Of a stretch of DNA of 64,000 nucleotides, positions 1 to 16,716 are shown one piece after another. Positions within the stretch are counted from its first letter, which is position 1. Every line of letters begins with the position of its first letter. Origin of the DNA: Chrysomallon squamiferum (lineage: Eukaryota > Mollusca > Gastropoda > Neomphalida > Peltospiridae); the NCBI GenBank assembly GCA_012295275.1, contig CM022670.1:4606264-4670263 (forward strand), given 5' to 3'. The position numbers and the translations under genes were made by a program. The notes under the pieces are model-generated. The model was not told the DNA's origin. It saw only the letters and a list, made by a program, of their open reading frames with translations, and made no database searches.

Positions 1-340
1 ATCAGTTGAATTTCTAAATAATCTCCATAATTTATTGAATAAATTATTTTCGATTATTTTTTTCCAATTCATATAAAAATTATATGAATAAACTGTATTA
101 TATGTAATTTATTTTAAAAGATTCGTATTATATTTTAAATAAACACATATATTTTTTATTCCAAACACAAACAGTTATATATAAAATATATTATAGCTTT
201 ATTGTTTACACTGACAGAGAAATCACATACTGAATTTATCACAGAGTGATTTAAAAACAAAGTCTGACATATATTTTATTAAAGTCTCACCAACTAAACA
301 ACAAAATGCACAAAATTTTAATTAGTAAATGTAGATTATA

Positions 341-403
<63 letters not shown>

Positions 404-1137
404 AATTATATCATGAACAAAACTTTTATTTATAAAAAAATATATATATATATTTTCCACTTAATATATTATAGCAAGAATTGGACTGATACTTTTGTGG
501 GTCATTTTAAAAATATCCTATAATAAATCGTTTTTATACGACTGTATTAATCATAAAACTAATTATATAATATAGACTTGCATGCAGATACACACGCAGT
601 CACACACACACACACACACGCACGCATACACACACATTCACGCTCGCATACACACACAAACGCACCAGATAAATTTTAACTATAGATATTAATGTACGGA
701 CTGAACAACGAACTAAAACGCTCAGTATATTTCACATTCCACGCTCTGTTGTTCCGTATGTCTGTCTTTCATACTGTGTCAGTGCCATTGTAAATCTGGA
801 AATTAAATGTTGATAAAACTACAGTTTTCTCGTTGTTCTTTTTATTATTATTTGTATTATTATTTTGTCGTCATCGTCATCAGTTTTTTTTGTGATTAAC
901 TCTTAAACTTTGAACAAGTAAAATCTAAACCCATATGTATTGTCTTTAAAAAAAAGAAAAAAAAAAAAAGAAGAAAAATACAATCATAAAATGTATTTTC
1001 GAAACATTCATGACATTATAATTATCTTCCTTTTGAGACTCATTCATAAAATAATGAAAATAAAGTTGATTTCAATATGTGTCCCCCACTGAGAAATGTT
1101 AGATTATGATATTCAAAAGTAATATCTTTTTAACAAC
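1..1137. other. AT-rich intergenic DNA with small microsatellites
   Basis: Contains (ATT)n at about 341-402 and an imperfect CA/CGCA/CATA stretch at about 596-664. The rest is AT-rich with no gene recognised. Confidence 0.7.
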
Positions 1138-1161
1138 TGGTAGTAGTTGTAATAGCAGTAA

Positions 1162-1198
<37 letters not shown>

Positions 1199-1307
1199 AG
1201 TAATAGTAGTAGTAGTTGTAGTAAAGGTGGTAGTAGTCGTAGTAGTAGTAGCATTAGTAATAGCAGCAACAGCAAAAGTAGTAGTAGTACCAGTAGCAGT
1301 ATCATAA
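1138..1307. repeat. Imperfect (GTA)n trinucleotide repeat
   Basis: GTA/AGT units interrupted by GGT, GCA and AAT triplets. It yields long Ser- or Thr-rich open frames on both strands that are repeat artefacts. Confidence 0.9.
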
Positions 1308-2019
1308 TCATATATAACTTCTGTGTAACACGATGTAATCATATAGACAGACAGACTGACAGTTACACAGATGCACATTCTTGAAGTAAAATGAAAAATA
1401 AAACAAAACAGCTTCTTAGACAAAGAAAGAAACAAGAAGAAACAGACAGACAGAAGGAAAACTGACAAGAAATATTTGACAGTGTTTTAATAATGAAAGC
1501 TCAGTTCTTCAAATCTCGCCCCACCAAATTTGGCTCATGGGAAACATTCCTGGCGCACGCTGCAAATACATGCACGCATCACAGTAACGGATACTCTATA
1601 TTATTTCGTCACACGTGACATCATTTAGCTCCAAAATAGAAAGTGCAGTATGCTGTGGCATGTATTAGCTTATTACACACATCTCACTGGCAGGGAAACA
1701 AGCCAGGGCTGCTGTGGATAGGATAACCTTCAAGAGGACACTCTCACCCTTACCAAAGTTCCGTTTGACAGCCAAACCATATTTTTGCAGAGCAGAGGAA
1801 CAAAATAAAAAACAACCAAGAAGATGACGTGATAATAAAAAAAAAAATTCGTCTAAATCAACAGCTCTAACTTATCGTTTGTATTTATATCTGAATCCAG
1901 ACGAGGTGCGAACTTAAGTTCTCCAAAACAATGTCGAGAGAATTGACTTTCCAGTGATGGTTTTTTTTTTTTTTTTTGTGCCCACACACCGTCACAGGCT
2001 AGTCGAGCGTATAAAAACA
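1308..2019. other. Intergenic, with a non-repetitive island at about 1490-1830
   Basis: After a GACA-like stretch, 1490-1830 is higher-complexity sequence, including a palindromic CACGTG E-box in TCACACGTGACATCA at about 1610. No coding potential was recognised. Confidence 0.5.
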
Positions 2020-3052
2020 AGAGTGAGGTAGGAACGGAAGGAAAGATGGTAGAAAGAAGAAAAGAAAGAGTTGGAGGGAAGATAGACATGTAAAACGAGA
2101 AAGAATGCGATCAAGAAGGAAAGAAATAATGAATAAATGAAAGAAAGAAATAATTGATGGACGATAGAAAGAAAAGACGAATGAATGAATGAAAAAAGAA
2201 GAAATGAAGGAAACAAGACATTAAGTACACAAAGTTATAAAACAAATCAGATGTACAGATGAAGGGAAGAAATAAGAGCATAAAGAAAGAAAAATGAATA
2301 ATACGAATGAATAAAAGCTGGCACAATGTCAGGGAAGGCATACGTTCGAAATCATGAAAAGAAAGTAAAAAAAAGAAAAAAACAAGAAAGCCAGACATAT
2401 AAAAAGAGAAAGTAAAACAGCAGTAAAAAAAAAAAAAAAAAAAAAAGAAAGAAAAATAGAAATAAGAAAAAAATAAATAATAGAAACACAAGAAACCGAG
2501 AAAGAATATGAAACCTTCACAAAATGACAAAAATATATATACATTAAAATTTGATTACATGGAAGAAATAAGGATAATGAAAACGAAAGAGAAAATGTAA
2601 ATCAGAGAAAACATAAAAGCTTTAACAATAAAAAGTTAATTTAAAAATAAAAGCAAATACATAAAATGCGAAATAGAAAACGAAGAGATCATTCTAACAC
2701 GAGAAATAATAAATCAACGAACGAATGTTTCAGAATTTAAGAAGAATCAAAAAACTTGAATGACAAAATAAATACTAATAAAGAAATGAAATACAGGTGT
2801 GAAAGATCGCTGAGAGAAATGAAAAGAAATGAAAAAACAGAACAGAGAATATTAAAAACGTAAGAAAGAATAGAAAAGGAAAGCAATAAATTGTGAAATG
2901 CGCTTCTGTGCACAGAAAATAAAACAAGCATAAAATCATATATTCACATTGCACGCATGCATAAAAGTATACAGCCAAACGGCTATGAGAGTTAAAAAAA
3001 AAATACGACAGACAGAAAGTGAATGGGGGAAAAAAGGAATGAAGGTGGGAGG

Positions 3053-3054
<2 letters not shown>
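2020..3054. repeat. Kilobase-scale purine-rich strand (GAAA/GAAT-like) leading into GA repeat
   Basis: The plus strand is overwhelmingly A and G, with degenerate GAAA, GAAT and AGAA units and few C or T, up to the (GA)n tract. The pyrimidine complement produces Phe/Leu/Ser-rich artefact frames. Confidence 0.75.

Positions 3055-3128
<74 letters not shown>
3055..3128. repeat. (GA)37 microsatellite
   Basis: Uninterrupted GA dinucleotides. Confidence 0.98.
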
Positions 3129-3131
<3 letters not shown>

Positions 3132-3589
3132 AATTTAACAGAAATAAGTAAATAGAGACAATGATAATGCCTGGAAGGAAACAAGAGAAAGACAGATAGA
3201 CAGACTCACCGTCAGATCATAACACGTACAAGCCATAAACGTATTTCCTGTAATTGTCAAACATCTGAAATATATCTGTGTTTACATAAGATAAGGGTTT
3301 TGATAAAATGACTTCATTTAATCAAATAAGTTATATTTAATCATCTTATTATGGAAAAGCCTAAAGCATCAAAAAGATACCATTGTAGTTAGATAGTATT
3401 ACGTACTTCTGTCTCTCTCTAATCTGAAACGAAGCAACCATATGCAGTATAACATTCACAAAAATAACAAAATAAATCTTGACTTACAAAAGCAGAAATT
3501 ATCTTTGCAAAAAAATAAAGCTGTAGTAAATCTAGCGAGAACACTGAGCGGTAAGTATTTTACCAGTAGCTGCTTAAAACTTTGGATAG

Positions 3590-6650
<3,061 letters not shown>

Positions 6651-6718
6651 ACACACACACACACACACACACACATACACACACACACACACACTCACAC
6701 ACTCACACACACTCACAT
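6651..6718. repeat. (CA)n microsatellite with TACA/CTCA interruptions
   Basis: CA dinucleotides with scattered T substitutions. Confidence 0.95.
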
Positions 6719-7450
6719 GTATATATAAAACGCTTTTTACAAGACGGACAAGAAATCTAATTCCTTTATAGTTTATTGGTTGAAGCGGAGCAGCTCACTT
6801 CAGACAGTAAGTTATGGTTGGAGGGACAACATGAGGAGAGTACAGAGTGAAAAACGCTTCAGGTGATCTTCCAGGACGAAGAAAAAGACATCTTGAAGAC
6901 CTCTAGACATCTTGCACGTCCAACACATCAGTCGATGTACACGTTTGTTCCCGCACAGTCAGACTTGCTCAGCTTTGAAGTTGAAGTGTGCGGATATCGT
7001 ATAATACTGTAAACTGCCTCGAGACAAATTTCTACATCAGAATTATTCCACAACACGCAGAGCCAAAACATATACATTTTTTTTTTTTTTTTTTTTATGT
7101 TCGTTTTGTCTGAGAGCATAGTTTAGTTACTGCCATATTTGAATGCTGTTCTGGTGAAAGTTAAAATATGTAATTTATAATTATTAATTATATACATTCT
7201 TTTTGTTGGGGTGTCTTTTCTTTCTTGTCTTTTCTAAGTTCTACTCTTTTTATCTACTTTTTTTTTTTTTTTTTTTTTCTTTCCGTTTTTGTGGTAGTAG
7301 TAGTTATTGTTTTTGATAAAAAAACAAAACAAAAAAACAACATAAATGGCTTTCTGTTTTTCTTAAGTTTTTACCGTAGTAATTATCCAGTTATCAATCA
7401 AAAATGTATAGTGAGTTATTATTGAAGCTATTATTAGTAGAAAAACGGGA

Positions 7451-7452
<2 letters not shown>
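6719..7452. other. Intergenic, nothing recognised
   Basis: Unique AT-rich DNA with T runs at about 7077-7097 and 7257-7279. Confidence 0.6.
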
Positions 7453-7535
<83 letters not shown>

Positions 7536-7685
7536 TAAAAGTCGTAATAATAACAACAACAACAATAATAGTAGTAGTAGTAGTAGTAGTAGTAGTAGCA
7601 GTAGCAGTAGTAGTAGTACTAGTAGTAGTAGTAATAGTACTAGTAATAATAATAATGATGACTGTGATCACAATAATAATAATGA
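7453..7685. repeat. Compound (AAT)n/(ATT)n/(GTA)n/(AAC)n trinucleotide block
   Basis: AAT units switch directly to ATT units near 7486, giving an inverted, hairpin-capable junction. GTA, AAC, GTA and AAT runs follow. Confidence 0.92.
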
Positions 7686-8340
7686 TAATTGAATTACTGT
7701 CTTATTTCTGTGTTTTTAAAAAATGTTAATTGTTCACCAAGAGATTTGTTTTCAGTTTCTTCTTATTTTTTTTAACTTATTTAATTTATTGGGGTTTTTT
7801 AATTACTTTTTTCGTTTTATTTTTTATTTTTTATTTTATACTTCTTTTTTTTTTTTTTTTTTTTCGTTTTTTAAATTAAATTTCGTTTTCGTACATCTTA
7901 CTCCTCTGCGTTTAAAGATTATAACTATCAGCTTTCCTTCGTTTTTCTTCGCTATTTTAATCTTAAATTTTAATATCTTTGGCTGAAGATTTTTGTAATA
8001 TGAGCTATTCGTTTTTCATTTTAATTTGTTATTTTAATTTATTTGACATTTGTTTGTTTTTCTTCGAGATAATACACTACTAACAAAATATTTTTAAAAA
8101 ATCAAATTGCAATAATTATATTCATGTCAAAAATAAAATATATTTCAGAAAAAGAAACCAATTACTGTTTTTTTAACTCAAATGTTGTACTAAATGTTAC
8201 CTTTTAATGCGTTTTTCTTTCATCGAATGGCTAACAGAGATGAATGTGATATATTTTGCTAACAGTATTCCATCAGATTGGTTCAAGTACGCCTGTAGAG
8301 TACGCACTCTCTAACTTAACATTACATTTTCATTCAAGAT

Positions 8341-8349
8341 ATATATGTG

Positions 8350-8384
<35 letters not shown>

Positions 8385-8388
8385 GTGA
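8341..8388. repeat. (TG)n microsatellite
   Basis: TG dinucleotides with one TTTG interruption. Confidence 0.95.
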
Positions 8389-10629
8389 ATGTGCATGTGT
8401 AAGTATGTATGTATATTCTGAATATACTTAATGATTGACAGTATACAAAATAATATTAGCAGAAACCTCTTGTTAACCAGATAAAAAGGCACGCGAAAAA
8501 TGTTTGTTTAAAAAAAATAATAAAAAAAGAACAACAAGAACAAGAACAAGATGAATTCAACAGTTAATTACTTTTTATGAATCATATTTTTTAATGTATT
8601 TAATTATTGACTCCATTTGTAATAAAATATTGTAACACTCGGTACAATGCTTTCTACATTGTAATAATGATTCCAGCTCTAAATTATAAAAAATTAATAA
8701 ATGCAATAAAACAGGTAACCCAGTGAAGTTCTGATATCATATGAAGTGTTACATATATGCGCACTCTGTATCATGTAGGCTGGTATAAAAGATTCAACGG
8801 TTAAAATGCAATGTGAAATTATTGCTCTGGAATATACTTGAATATTGTTATTTACACTGCTTTTAGCAGTTAAATGTGTTCCGGTTGGTTACCATGGTAA
8901 CAACACTTCATCCAGTTTCCCACAGAAACAAAGAGATTTCTGTTATAAACAAAGTAAACCCGATATCGAAGATCTCTTAGATTACAAATTCAGACAAATC
9001 ATTATAAAGCTGAGACGTTTATTAAACTACTTTCTAATTCTATATTTTGTAATTAAAAAAAAAAGAAAAAAAATTCGTTTAAATTTTAAATTTAAGATAC
9101 TACAAGTAAATGTTGTCAATGAATACTAGCCTAGATTATAAATATGTTTGATAATTTTTTGTTTATATTTAATTTAAGAGAAACCATTCGGCAAACATAT
9201 AAACAGAAAACATTTTATGTGACACATCAGTTAGGCTTAACCCATCAAGTTATTAAACATATTTAGCTCTTCTAATCTCTGTGCGTTTATTCATCTAAAC
9301 CATTAGTAATAATTTCATTTGACTCTGCATGCTCGTATAACACTAATCCCTACTATACAGATGATTACAAAAAGTCATAAAAAAACATTCATCCATCAAA
9401 GGCTCATCTTCAGACTTTTTTCTGCCATTCAGTAACTCTGTCTAGGGCGTCAAATGTCCATCAGACACGTCCTAGAGAGATAATGAAAACTAAAACTGAA
9501 ATAAGCGGCCCAATAGATTCTTTTTTTCTGCACAGATCTTTTGAAAAAAAAAAAAAAAAAAAAAGACGGGGTCAAATCAATACCATCTGAGGCGAACTTC
9601 TTCTCGGTTCACGAAACGTCCACTTCATTGTTTTCTACATGTCCAGTTCTTGTGTCTGTGTGATCAAAAGGAAGCTCTTTGATGGCCAAATCTGTAAAAA
9701 TACCGTGGACACCCATTTGACTATGAGAATGCAAACACGAACAGAGAGCTGAGGATCCTATTTGACTATGGGAATGCAAACACGAAAAGCGCAAAGAGGC
9801 TGATATTTATTTTCTACGTGCTCTAAAAGTCAGCCTGGATCCATTAGCTTCAGTCTGGCAGGATTACTACGTGTCATAGATGTCAACAGAAATTCTCTCT
9901 CTCTATCTGGCCTCGCCGCCCGAGTTCTCCTCTGGGTGTCTGTCTTTTCAATCAAAACCAAATCTGCAAGAAAACTCATTTAGGTTATATGGCGTTAGAT
10001 CACAGTATTTGTCGTGCGTATTAAGGTATTCGTAATAACCTTGTTTTTAACAGACATTTATATACACACCGTGTTTAATTTTCCACTGTGTTGATGTTTA
10101 CCTCGCATGACTGTATTAATATGCATTTCTTAACATTCCGTGTACATCTTTATACGTAAATTTCTCTTGCTTAAAAACACTTTGAAAATACTCTGATTAA
10201 AAAAAAAATGTAATTATTGTAATAAAATTTCATATCCTGTTATATTACTTATTTTTCATCAATTTAATCTTCTTAAAAAAAAAAAAAAAAAAAAAAAAAT
10301 AAAAAAATATTTCCATATCAGTATTTTCTTTTATTTTCTTTCTTTTCTTTATGATATTATATTTATTCATTATTATTATTATTATTTTTAATTAATATAT
10401 TATATTTATTTAATTTTTCAAGGCTGATATTATAAGTTTTATTGCGAAGTTATTTGATACATTCTTTTATGAGTTTTATTTTTTCTCTCTCTTAAAATTA
10501 TTAATATACTCGTTAACAGGAAATTATACAGACTCTTCACGTGTTGCTTGTTATTAGAAAATATTTAATATTACTTGGAAGTTCAAAACGATTATACTTT
10601 TTTTCTTCTTGAGAAATACATTTTAGCAG
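8389..10629. other. Intergenic with a 94-codon open frame, a hairpin and a 45-bp duplication
   Basis: The plus frame 8845-9129 shows no recognisable domain and ends in Lys/Phe/Asn-rich AT sequence. A wobble-containing 10-bp inverted repeat lies at 9441-9476 and a short tandem duplication at 9715-9786. Poly-A runs occur near 9544 and 10275. Confidence 0.55.
9715..9786. repeat. 45-bp-spaced duplication of a 27-nt element
   Basis: ATTTGACTATG(A/G)GAATGC followed by AAACACGAA occurs at 9715-9741 and 9760-9786, differing at one base. Confidence 0.9.
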
Positions 10630-10707
10630 ATGATTGATTATTCTTTCATTGTTGTTGCTGGTGTTCTTGTTGCTACTGATGCTGCTATTGTTGTTGTTGT
10701 TATTACT

Positions 10708-10710
10708 CTT

Positions 10711-10763
<53 letters not shown>

Positions 10764-10917
10764 CGTTGTTGTTGTTGTTGTTGTTATTTATAATGATGAT
10801 AATACTGATGTTATTTTTATAACAATAGTACTATTGTTCTTGCTGCTGTTGTTAATATTACCACTGTTGTTGTTGTTGTTGTTGTTGTTGCTACTGCTGC
10901 TGCTGCTATTATCTTAG
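10708..10917. repeat. Compound (ATT)n/(GTT)n/(GCT)n trinucleotide block
   Basis: Perfect ATT run to about 10761, then GTT and imperfect GTT/GCT triplets. It encodes only Ile/Val/Leu-rich artefact frames. Confidence 0.92.
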
Positions 10918-11324
10918 TGTCATCAATTCTTTCTTACTCTCTAAACCCTCGAAGTTTGTAACAAATGTCAGCAATCAATATTTAAAACGAATGAAAGGCT
11001 CGCTTCCTCTATACCAGACTAGCGACATTTTTACATATTAAAGAAGAAACTTAATATATTCACCTTTCGGTAATCTTTACTATACTCAGTGCCTAGTTCC
11101 TCGATATCCATATATTATAAATGAAACTTATAAATTACGAATAACATGGTTTTTGTGCCAGAAAATTATTTGAGGAAAAATTCGGAAAAAAAGAATAAGG
11201 TAACTTTACGTTACTCCAACTTCATAACCTGAAAAGTGATTCTTCCATCTTACGAATGATTAAATATGTTTATGTTATGTAACTGATATAATACTATGAA
11301 AATATAAAGTGAACTAAAGTATTT

Positions 11325-11328
<4 letters not shown>

Positions 11329-11420
<92 letters not shown>
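11329..11420. repeat. (GA)46 microsatellite
   Basis: Uninterrupted GA dinucleotides. Confidence 0.98.
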
Positions 11421-11422
<2 letters not shown>

Positions 11423-14310
11423 TTAACAGGTTGCCAAAGGCGTGCAGATAGGGCGCCAAATGTTTTCTGCATTTTTCATATCTATTGCCTAAATAACCCA
11501 TGCCTATTTGGATACATCATTACTTTCAAGTCATCTATAAAAATTTATGAAAACTGGTAGCAAAAACCTTCATTATGGTGCGACGCCTAGTTTAAAAAGT
11601 AACACTTCGTTTGCACAGAATTTAAAAAAAGTGGCAGACAAATGCACAAAAAATAATAATTTACGACGAGCCGCACTGATGACTCAAATAACTGTTTAAC
11701 GACCCCAAAGTCTATTATTAGTCCATCAGCTGTTATGCAAAAGCTGTTTAATTACGGCACAGTTGTGAATAATATTATGAGATTCAGAAACAAAAACTGT
11801 AGCTTATTCTCAACGTCAAAATAGCTGGAAGGAATCCAGTTGATGCAATTGACATGTGTTCTCTTGCATATGTTGCAGATGTATCCAGTTCCAAAGTCAG
11901 GTTTAGTCAAGAATAATTCAGGGTTTTTTTATCAGTTAGATATATTATTCTGAGATTTAGATGTGATGGATGACAGGATCAGTTCTTTTTAAGGCAATCT
12001 TTGAGCTATTTTCCGTTCCAACAAGACATTCATGACTGTTTTACTATTATCTGAGCCAGTTGCATTATAGTTAATAATCTCTGCAAAATGATAAAAGTAG
12101 ATATTGGTTGACATGGTTATTTATCATAATCATCATAATCATTATAATCATTGTTGTACATTCATCATCATTATCGTCATTATAATCATCATCTTTATTA
12201 TTATAATCATCATAAACATGATCTTCATTATTATTATCATCATCATCATCATCATCACCACCATGATTATTATTATAATATAAGATATTTATGATCGATC
12301 ACAAGCAATGACAGTTAATATTAAAAGGTTTCGAGGTGTTGTTAAACAGTTTTTCATTTATAGTAACAATTATTAAACGAAACAATAGTATAACATCGAT
12401 TAACTATAATTTTCTATTTGTCTCAGTATTCGTAAAATTACCCATGAAAAGCAAACACGTAATTTAAGATGGTAAAAATAACAAACACATCATTATATAG
12501 ATAACTGATAAAATAAAGACTAAAACTAAAAAAAAAAAAAAAAAGATAACTACGTCCAGAATCGATCCTGCGTTCTCTAGCGCCTCGGGCGAACTGTTGT
12601 ATCATTTACTTCTATGACACTCGAAGTCGCAGAGACAACGTGGCTCGTTGAGGTAAAACATCGTCTTTTCAAACCTGATTTAAACTGAGAGCTTTGTTTT
12701 ATACTTAGCATAGCGTACTGATGAACAGATTGGCTTGTATCGAAAACATCTTTAAACCATGCTTTCTGTTGTACTGAACAAAGGGTGCTGATAAAGCGAT
12801 AGAACAGGATTAAAACCATCTTCAAAATGTTATCTTGTTGCAGTGTTTTTCTTTTGCCGCGATCTCAAGATGGGCGAGTTTTTGCAGTCAACTGAATCGT
12901 TTCCCTCGCAGCAGTCGCTTGTAATTAGACAAACGATTAAGTATCCTCGAGTTATGAACTTCTAAAACTTTTTAAACAGAGATAATGATGGGGGTGATAG
13001 TGAAATAACTGTTCTGTTGATCAGAATGAGATAAAAACAGAAACAAATTCGTGCTTTGAACATATGGTTTTCTGGGGTATTTTTTTATTTTTATTTTTTT
13101 GTTTGGTTTTTTGTTGTTGTTGTGTAGGATTTTGGGTGGGTTTTTTTTTTCTATCTGAGATATTCTTTGGATATTCTTAAAGTATTGATTTGAATATTAA
13201 TGTTGATGTATTTGTTTCTAACTTTTCATTTTAAAATGAAACCTTGTCACTTTTAGTCAGTTGTGATCATAGACACTAATGTGTGCTCGAGATTAGAGAT
13301 ATAAATGACAACAAATCTCAGACAAGTTTCTTATCGGTTTTTTTCTTTTTTCTTTCCTTTCTTTCTTTTTTTAAAATTCTTTTTCTATCTTTCCTTTTTG
13401 TGTATGTGTGTATGTATATCTGTATATATCTGTGTGTACGTGTGCATTTATGTGTATGTGTGCATATATATGTCAACACACCCACACACATACACATATA
13501 TATATCTGTACATGTGTATGTATTTACGTATGAACGCATGTGGGTTTGGCTATTGGCTTGTGTAAAACTACTAAACCATTCTTCTCTGACTTCTTATTAT
13601 TCCTTTAATACGCTGGTCCTGGAACATCATCCTGGACAAAACACACACACACACACACAAATTCTAACTCACTCACTGGAAGTTATCCCTGTGGATGTTT
13701 CATTTTAGTACCACTCTTATGAACTACATCAAGTCTGATACGAAGGCCTGTAGCTTAATCATTGAATTCTAGAAGCTGGGGAAAGTAAACTTTCTGGCCT
13801 GTTCTAGAAAATCATTTTGCCGACAAGATAAAAAGAGCAGTGATCTCTGCCTGATTTGTGGTTTTGTTTCCAAATCGTGTAACTGTTTAGCAGACTTTCC
13901 CAACCCTCGACAGAATCAGCTGCCAGACCGTCTGTCCCCAGGGCATTGTAGACGATTGGCCCGACTAGTGACTTTCTTTCAACAAGAAATTATTGGGCAG
14001 CTGCAGTGTGCAAGTCTCATTAATTTCTTAATTATCATCGATCTAGGTCTCTGCGGATTGGTTCTAATTTAAAGGAATTTTATAAGCAATTTATTTTGAA
14101 CTCGACAAACGTTTAAAAATTGCTGGCCATGGGAATGGAACTGATAATGAATACGCTTTCGTAGATGGTGTGGGTTTGGCACACTATATTCAGAGATGAC
14201 CAGCAACGAAGGCAGGCGTGTGTCCCTGTGGTCATCATTAGACGTGGTCAGCGGACTGGTCGCTTGCTTTGTCCGTTTAATGCAACTTAACGGCAGAGGG
14301 AGTTTGATTT
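11421..14310. other. Intergenic: unique islands, ATC/ATT stretch, CA/GTAT stretch
   Basis: Contains degenerate ATC/ATT triplets (12118-12285), a poly-A run beside a possible tRNA-SINE-like fragment (12528-12600), a TG/GTAT region (13400-13510) and a higher-complexity island (13720-14310) with no recognised gene. Confidence 0.55.
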
Positions 14311-14467
14311 TTGCACATTATTTTTAATTGGCTCAAAATTAATGATCCGTGTAAACATGAGGCTTCTCTGTTATTTGGTCTTTATTATCTTCTGTTTTTA
14401 TTATCTTTGATATTTTTTATTTCATTTTCTTTATTCATCTTTCATTTTTCAGCCTTTATTCTGCTTG

Positions 14468-14468
<1 letters not shown>

Positions 14469-14503
<35 letters not shown>

Positions 14504-14506
14504 ACA

Positions 14507-14593
<87 letters not shown>
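14469..14593. repeat. Compound (CA)n-(CT)n microsatellite
   Basis: CA units with one TA interruption switch at 14509 to uninterrupted CT units through 14593, then decay into AATCTCT units. Confidence 0.97.
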
Positions 14594-14596
<3 letters not shown>

Positions 14597-14940
14597 CTCT
14601 AAATCTCTAAAACTCTCTCTCTGTCTAAATAGATTTTGTCAAGTATACATGTCCTTTATTGACGGTTCAAATATAATCATATGTTTGTTATTTTTACCAT
14701 CTTAAATTACGTGTTTCGTTTTCCTGGGTAATTTTACAAATACTGAATGTTACACTGTTGTTTCAATTAATAATTGTTACCATAAATAAAAACCTGTTTA
14801 ACAGCAGCTCAAAATCCTTTATTATTAACTGTCCTTGCTTGTGATCATAAATATCTTATATTGCAATAATAATAATCACGATGATGATAATAATGATGAT
14901 GTGAATATTAGGGTATTAATTAATTTTGAATATAATATAT

Positions 14941-15013
14941 ATACATACTTACATACATATACATACATACATACATACATACATACATACATACATGTTT
15001 GTATGTATGTAGA

Positions 15014-15104
<91 letters not shown>

Positions 15105-15110
15105 GCAGAC
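14941..15110. repeat. Compound ATAC/GTAT/GATA/GACA tetranucleotide array
   Basis: ATAC repeats run to about 14995, flip to GTAT around a short centre (inverted arrangement), then GATA and finally over 20 GACA units to about 15105. Confidence 0.95.
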
Positions 15111-15539
15111 AGATAGGAAGTTACAGATATCTTCGTATCAACCTTTAGAAAAACATCCTCATATTGCAAGCGTAAGTGAAGCATTCTTGTTATATGAGAA
15201 CTGTGGTGGCACATTATGATTCAGAGAATTGTTAACACATGTTCTGTTACACGACAAGATAAGTCTGATTTATGTTCGGTTGTTGCCAGCCTGACACCTT
15301 CTGTTTGTTTGTGTAACTACTTTCTTGTCAGAATAATTGCATCAAATACAACACACAAGCCTTGAATAGGATCCAGCTTTCAGAGGTTTTCGTGCATGCA
15401 CATAAAACACGCTGTATTAAGGGCAGGAGATGTTTGCACAGATTAATACATTGAAAGATTTCTCGAATGTCGTGATCAGTTTTTTTACCTTTTCCATTCA
15501 CTCATATCTTTCTATTTCTTTATCTGTTTATTTCTTTCT

Positions 15540-15670
15540 TTATTTATTTATTTGTTTGTTTGTTTGTTTGTTTGTTTGATTGTTTCATTTTATTTTTTAT
15601 TTTTTATTACTTTTAATGAGAGACTTGTGGTTGTTTATTCAATTATTTATTTATTTATTTATTTGTTTGT

Positions 15671-15709
<39 letters not shown>

Positions 15710-15800
15710 TTTGTTTGTTTGTCTGTTTATTTGTTTCTTAATTTTTATTTATTTATTTATTTATTTATTTATTTGTTTGTTTGTTTGTTTGTTTTACTTG
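15540..15800. repeat. (TTTA)n/(TTTG)n tetranucleotide arrays
   Basis: Alternating blocks of TTTA and TTTG units, with a unique gap at about 15575-15640. Confidence 0.93.
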
Positions 15801-16407
15801 TTTGTTTATTAACTAAAATTGTTACATTGTTAGTGTTGTTATTGTCATCTCCTTTGTGGACGTTTACATAGTTTTAAGGTATTTATGTTCTAGGGAGGGA
15901 AGAAAGCAAGAAAACAGTGACATGTAAACCTTAACGATTATTTCCCCTTGGAAACGATGAAATATGCACCATACAAAGATTTAAAATTGTTAAAGAACTG
16001 GCATTAAGTATGATTGGAAGAGTTGCTTCCCCTTATTTAAGATGAAATTTACGTCATGTATGACAAATCATTGCACTTATTCTCTTACTGACTTGTGCAA
16101 ACTTTTTGGTATGTTTGTTTTCTTTTGCTTTGCTGGCTGGAGTTTCTTTCTTTTTTTTTTTTCTTTTTGCTGTTTTTGTTTGTTTCTTTCGATTTTTATG
16201 TCGCTGTTGTGTTGTTGTTGTTGTTGTTGATATTCATAAAGCAGTCTATAATTGGCTGAATATTCTGTATGAACATTTGGTTTAAAATTTTAGCAAACAT
16301 CCGCAGAATAATTCAGCAGAAATCATAAATCTAAACTGAATCGTCTAAAGTGAGTAACTGTCGGATGAGACAAGAACTTCGGATGATCTGCTGGTCTCTA
16401 ATGTAGC
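15801..16407. other. Intergenic, nothing recognised
   Basis: Unique sequence with a T/TTG-rich patch near 16150-16230. No coding signal beyond low-complexity frames. Confidence 0.6.
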
Positions 16408-16638
16408 AATAGTAGTAGTAGTAGTAGTTGTAGTTGTAGTAGTAGTAGTAGTAGTTAGTAGTTGTAGTAGTAGCAGTAGTAGTAGTAGTAGTCTTAGTAG
16501 TAAACGTAGTAGTAGTAGTAGTAGTAGTAGTATTTTTTGTAGTAGACGTAGTAAGTGTAGCAGTATTAACAGTAGTAGTAATGATAGTAGTAGAAGTAGT
16601 AGAAGTAGTAGTAGTAGTAGCTGTAGTAGTAGTAATAA

Positions 16639-16716
<78 letters not shown>

